Assembly: GCF_014201875.1 (NCBI RefSeq)
Contig: NZ_JACHFL010000002.1
Coordinates: forward strand, 186,001 to 250,000
Origin: Deinococcus humi
GTDB taxonomy: Bacteria; Deinococcota; Deinococci; Deinococcales; Deinococcaceae
Reading direction: 5' to 3'
Length of the DNA: 64,000 bases
The translations under genes were made by a program, and so were the position numbers. Shown in pieces: positions 59,855-64,000 of this stretch. Each line of letters starts with the position of its first letter. Position 1 is the first letter of the stretch. The notes under the pieces were generated by a model that saw only the letters and a program-made list of their open reading frames with translations, was not told where the DNA came from and made no database searches.

Positions 59855-61537
59855 TCAGATTCCGGGCAGTCGCAGCAGGCCTTCCAGCGCAGCGTAGGCG
59901 TCCGGGCGCGCCAGAAAGACCAGTTCATCGTCGGAGGTCAGGCGCACTTCCGGGTGTGGCAACCGTACTGTGCCGTCCCGGACGATGCCCACCACCTCCA
60001 CCCCTGGCGGCAGGCTCAGCAGCTTCAGACGGGCCCCACGCCAGCTCGGCGGGACTCCGCGGCGGTACAGTTCGCGTTCGCTAGCCAGGGAGTCGGCGGA
60101 TATGGTGCCTTCCTGCGAGAAAGGCCCGTCATAGGGGACCGCAGGCGTGTCCTGGGTCGCCTCCGACGAGGGCTCCAGGGCGCGGCGTGGGATGAAGCGC
60201 ACCGAATCCGGCAGCTGCGCCAGCCCGCCGACCAGCCCCGGCCCTCCCTGATGCACGCCGCTCTGGGCGCGGGACTTGACCTGCCCTGGGACCAGACCGT
60301 CCGTGCCACTCAGGACGTGGGCCAGGCCGGCAGCCACCAGCGCGCTGGGCAGCAGCGCCTCACCGCCCCAGGCCACCGCCAGCAGCGCGGCCGCCAGAGG
60401 CACGTTCAGGGTCACGGTCAGGTACGCCACCAGCCCGATCAGCGTAGACAGCGCGGGGTCCACGCCCAGCACGCTGCCCAGTCCGGCACCCAGCAGCCCG
60501 CCCACCCCCACTGAGGGCAGCACACCACCCCCGAAGGCCAGCCGCGCCCCCAGCGCCAGCAACAGCCAGCGCCACGCGCCGGCCAGGCCGCCGTCCGCCC
60601 CCACAAAGTCCGAGACGCCCAGTTGCACCCAGCCGCTGCCGTCGCCCAGCACGGCAGGGGTGCTGTAAAAGGCGATGGCCGCCGTGACCAGCCCGAACAG
60701 CCCGCCCAGCACCGGGCGCAGCCGATCACTGGCCCAGCCTTCAGGAACGCCGCGCACGGCCAGCAGCGACAGCCACCCGGCCAGCGTGGTGGCCAGCGCC
60801 ACCCCCAGCAGCGCCGGAAGCTGGGCCAGCGCCGGAACCCCCAGGACTGGCACGCTCAGCAGCGGCGTAAACCCGAAAGCCAGGCCATACACTGCCGTTC
60901 CGGCCACGGCAGCCAGCACACACGGCATGACCACCTCGAACTCGAATTCAAAGCGTCGGTACAGCACCTCCGCGATCAGCACGGCAGCTGCCAGCGGCGC
61001 ATGCAACACCGCTCCCAGGGCTGCCGCCGCCCCGGCCAGGGTCAGGGTGCGGACCTCCACTGCGTCCAGCCGAGTGAAACGCCCCAGTAGCCGCGCGCCC
61101 AGCTGACCAGTGACCGTGAGGGCCGAATCCCGCCCCACCAGTAAGCCCGTGCCGTAAGCCAGGACGGTCCCCAGTAGCGTCCGCAGCTGAACAAGGGGGG
61201 TGGGCCACTGCCCGCGCGCGTGGTAGCCGCGCACCAGTTGACCCAGCGCGTCCCCCGCCGCCGCCGGCACCAGCCAGGTGTACAGCGCGCCCACCACCGG
61301 CAACGCCAGCAGCCCCCAGGGCAGTGCGTCGCCGAAGGCCATCAACAGGCCGCCCTCGCCGGGGGTGCCGGGAGGGGCGTAGCCCGTCACGAGGGCGCCC
61401 AACCTCAACAGGGCCTCCAGCAACACGCGCAGGAGGATACTCAGGCCGCCCACCAGCGCTCCCACCAGGACACTGAGAACCACCACCCGTCCCGTTTCCA
61501 GACGGGTCAGTACGGCGCGGGGCAATGGTGAACGCAT
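59855..61537 (-). CDS. Divergent ClC-family channel/antiporter with C-terminal TrkA-C-like domain
   Basis: 560 residues, about 14 membrane helices. It aligns in order with the ClC family, but motifs deviate: the selectivity loop GSGIP is replaced by AAGDALG (94-100), the GREGP loop with gating glutamate by GRDSALTV (135-142), while the third motif GxFxP persists as FGGGVLPS (335-342). The conserved glutamate gate is therefore Asp at best. Residues about 480-560 form an RCK/TrkA-C-like regulatory domain (LLSLPPGVEVVGIVRDGTVR... TSDDELVFLARPDAYAAL). It is divergent to sodA. Transport of chloride is not guaranteed; fluoride or another anion is possible. Confidence 0.85.
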   Translation of the reverse strand: MRSPLPRAVLTRLETGRVVVLSVLVGALVGGLSILLRVLLEALLRLGALVTGYAPPGTPGEGGLLMAFGDALPWGLLALPVVGALYTWLVPAAAGDALGQLVRGYHARGQWPTPLVQLRTLLGTVLAYGTGLLVGRDSALTVTGQLGARLLGRFTRLDAVEVRTLTLAGAAAALGAVLHAPLAAAVLIAEVLYRRFEFEFEVVMPCVLAAVAGTAVYGLAFGFTPLLSVPVLGVPALAQLPALLGVALATTLAGWLSLLAVRGVPEGWASDRLRPVLGGLFGLVTAAIAFYSTPAVLGDGSGWVQLGVSDFVGADGGLAGAWRWLLLALGARLAFGGGVLPSVGVGGLLGAGLGSVLGVDPALSTLIGLVAYLTVTLNVPLAAALLAVAWGGEALLPSALVAAGLAHVLSGTDGLVPGQVKSRAQSGVHQGGPGLVGGLAQLPDSVRFIPRRALEPSSEATQDTPAVPYDGPFSQEGTISADSLASERELYRRGVPPSWRGARLKLLSLPPGVEVVGIVRDGTVRLPHPEVRLTSDDELVFLARPDAYAALEGLLRLPGI

Positions 61538-61745
61538 ACGTGGCCTATGCTAGAGCAAAGTGGCGGTGGGCGCCCCTGTGTTCCTTCCCCCAAGCTGTGC
61601 GGCGCTATCTCTCATCTTAGGGCCGCCTAAAGCTTCATGGTCTTGGGAGATTCGGGAGGGTGGCGTAAGCTGAGGGCAGTTTTTGCGAAGGGAGTGCGCG
61701 CACCGTGCGCGTCTCCGGCTTTGCCTTGCAAGGAGAAAGACTGTT

Positions 61746-62369
61746 ATGGCTTACCAAGTTCCCCCCCTGCCTTACGCCTTCGACGCCCTGGCCCCCCACA
61801 TCGACGCCCGCACCATGGAAATTCACCATGACAAGCACCACCAGGCCTACGTGGACAACGCCAACAAGGCGCTGGAAGGCACTGAATTTGCGGACATGCC
61901 TGTCGAAGAACTGATCACCAAACTCGACAGTGTGCCTGCCGACAAGAAGACAGCCCTGCGCAACAATGCGGGTGGCCACGCCAACCACAGCCTGTTCTGG
62001 ACGGTCATGGGTCCCCAGGGCAGCGGCCAGCCGAGTGGCGAACTGATGGCCGCCATTGAGGGGACCTTCGGCACCTTCGAGGATTTCAAGAAGAAGTTCG
62101 AGGACGCGGCCAAGACCCGTTTCGGCAGCGGTTGGGCGTGGCTGGTCGTGCAGAATGGCAAGCTGGCTGTGGTCAGCACCGCCAACCAGGACAGCCCGCT
62201 GATGGGCGAGGCGATTGCCGGCGCGAGCGGTACCCCGATTCTGGGTGTCGACGTGTGGGAACACGCCTACTACCTGAATTACCAGAACAAGCGCCCCGAC
62301 TACTTGGAAGCGTTTTGGAATGTCGTCAACTGGGACGAGGTCGCCAGGCGTTACGCTGAAGCGAAGTAA
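61746..62369 (+). CDS. sodA: Manganese superoxide dismutase
   Basis: 207 residues from the ATG at 61746, with CAAGGAGAAAG nine bases upstream. Dismutates superoxide in the cytoplasm. Metal ligands are visible in [13 protein letters not shown] (His27 region), [13 protein letters not shown] (second His), and [20 protein letters not shown] (Asp and His). The tryptophan-rich [17 protein letters not shown] segment and absence of Fe-type signatures fit Mn. Followed by a strong palindromic hairpin shared with serA. Confidence 0.96.
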   Translation: MAYQVPPLPYAFDALAPHIDARTMEIHHDKHHQAYVDNANKALEGTEFADMPVEELITKLDSVPADKKTALRNNAGGHANHSLFWTVMGPQGSGQPSGELMAAIEGTFGTFEDFKKKFEDAAKTRFGSGWAWLVVQNGKLAVVSTANQDSPLMGEAIAGASGTPILGVDVWEHAYYLNYQNKRPDYLEAFWNVVNWDEVARRYAEAK

Positions 62370-62383
62370 GCCCTAGGGGAAAT

Positions 62384-62411
62384 GCCCTCCAGCCACGCGT
62401 GGCTGGAGGGC
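62384..62411. terminator. Bidirectional hairpin between sodA and serA
   Basis: GCCCTCCAGCC (62384-62394) and its complement (62401-62411) around ACGCGT, itself self-complementary, so the whole 28-bp block is a perfect palindrome. CATTTCTTTA follows on the + strand; AAATGCC on the other. Ends both converging genes. Confidence 0.85.
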
Positions 62412-62463
62412 ATTTCTTTACGGTCCTTGTACGCTGAGAACAGGGCGTAGTCTGAAACCTTGC

Positions 62464-64000
<1,537 letters not shown>

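Noticed and set aside
61538..61745. Shared stress promoter between the ClC-like gene and sodA
   Set aside because: The spacer shows no palindrome or convincing promoter boxes, so co-regulation is unsupported.

Overview
The window looks like chromosomal DNA of a Deinococcus species. The evidence is uniformly high GC, a LysJ-type aminotransferase of the Thermus/Deinococcus alpha-aminoadipate lysine route, Mn-type superoxide dismutase, biosynthetic arginine decarboxylase, a TauE/DUF1634 pair, frequent ATGA/GTGA start-stop overlaps and many GTG starts. I see no prophage, insertion sequence, CRISPR array, origin or rRNA. One tRNA gene (Asp, GTC) is present. Genes at both ends are cut by the window edge: a branched-chain amino acid binding protein on the left and serA on the right.

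Layout. 0-9 kb is mostly housekeeping: pfkA, rsmI with two small upstream genes, rlmH, mraY, a COG1092-type rRNA methyltransferase, a bacilliredoxin-like fusion and ohr. 9.6-12.5 kb is an unrecognised, tightly overlapping operon ending in a HAMP membrane sensor without an output domain. 12.7-19.8 kb has an AI-2E-type exporter, a 1168-aa GGDEF/pseudo-ATPase/TPR protein, a cupin, cutA and a LapA-like protein. 19.9-28.6 kb has accDA, two metallophosphoesterases, speA, tRNA-Asp, a class 3 asparaginase and a tandem GNAT protein. 28.6-36 kb is more accessory: a MarR-P450 operon with a strong palindromic operator candidate, DUF2071, a lipoprotein, a nitroreductase, an aldo/keto reductase, a type III polyketide synthase and two related small disordered proteins.

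36-43 kb holds a P1B-4 metal ATPase, a DUF2259 secreted protein, a single-chain fusion of a ring-cleaving dioxygenase with its carboxylesterase, TauE with DUF1634 and an Ig-domain lipoprotein. 43-48 kb is an NAD salvage divergon: nadE on one side, a NiaP-like transporter, pncB and an NMN adenylyltransferase on the other. 48-56 kb has moeA, a PduO-type cobalamin adenosyltransferase, a MocR regulator divergent from a PNPOx-fold protein and DMT exporter, lysJ and a VanW protein. 56-64 kb has a tail-anchored TPR protein, nnr, a DUF4388 protein, a divergent ClC channel, sodA and serA.

The most unusual items are proteins in which a familiar fold has lost its catalytic signature or been fused to an unexpected partner: the GGDEF protein with two P-loops lacking the Walker lysine, the NMN adenylyltransferase whose Nudix box is collapsed, the bacilliredoxin with a colicin-immunity-like tail, the MhqE-MhqD-like fusion, and the ClC protein with altered selectivity motifs. 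Function calls rest on motif recognition by eye. No database search was run.
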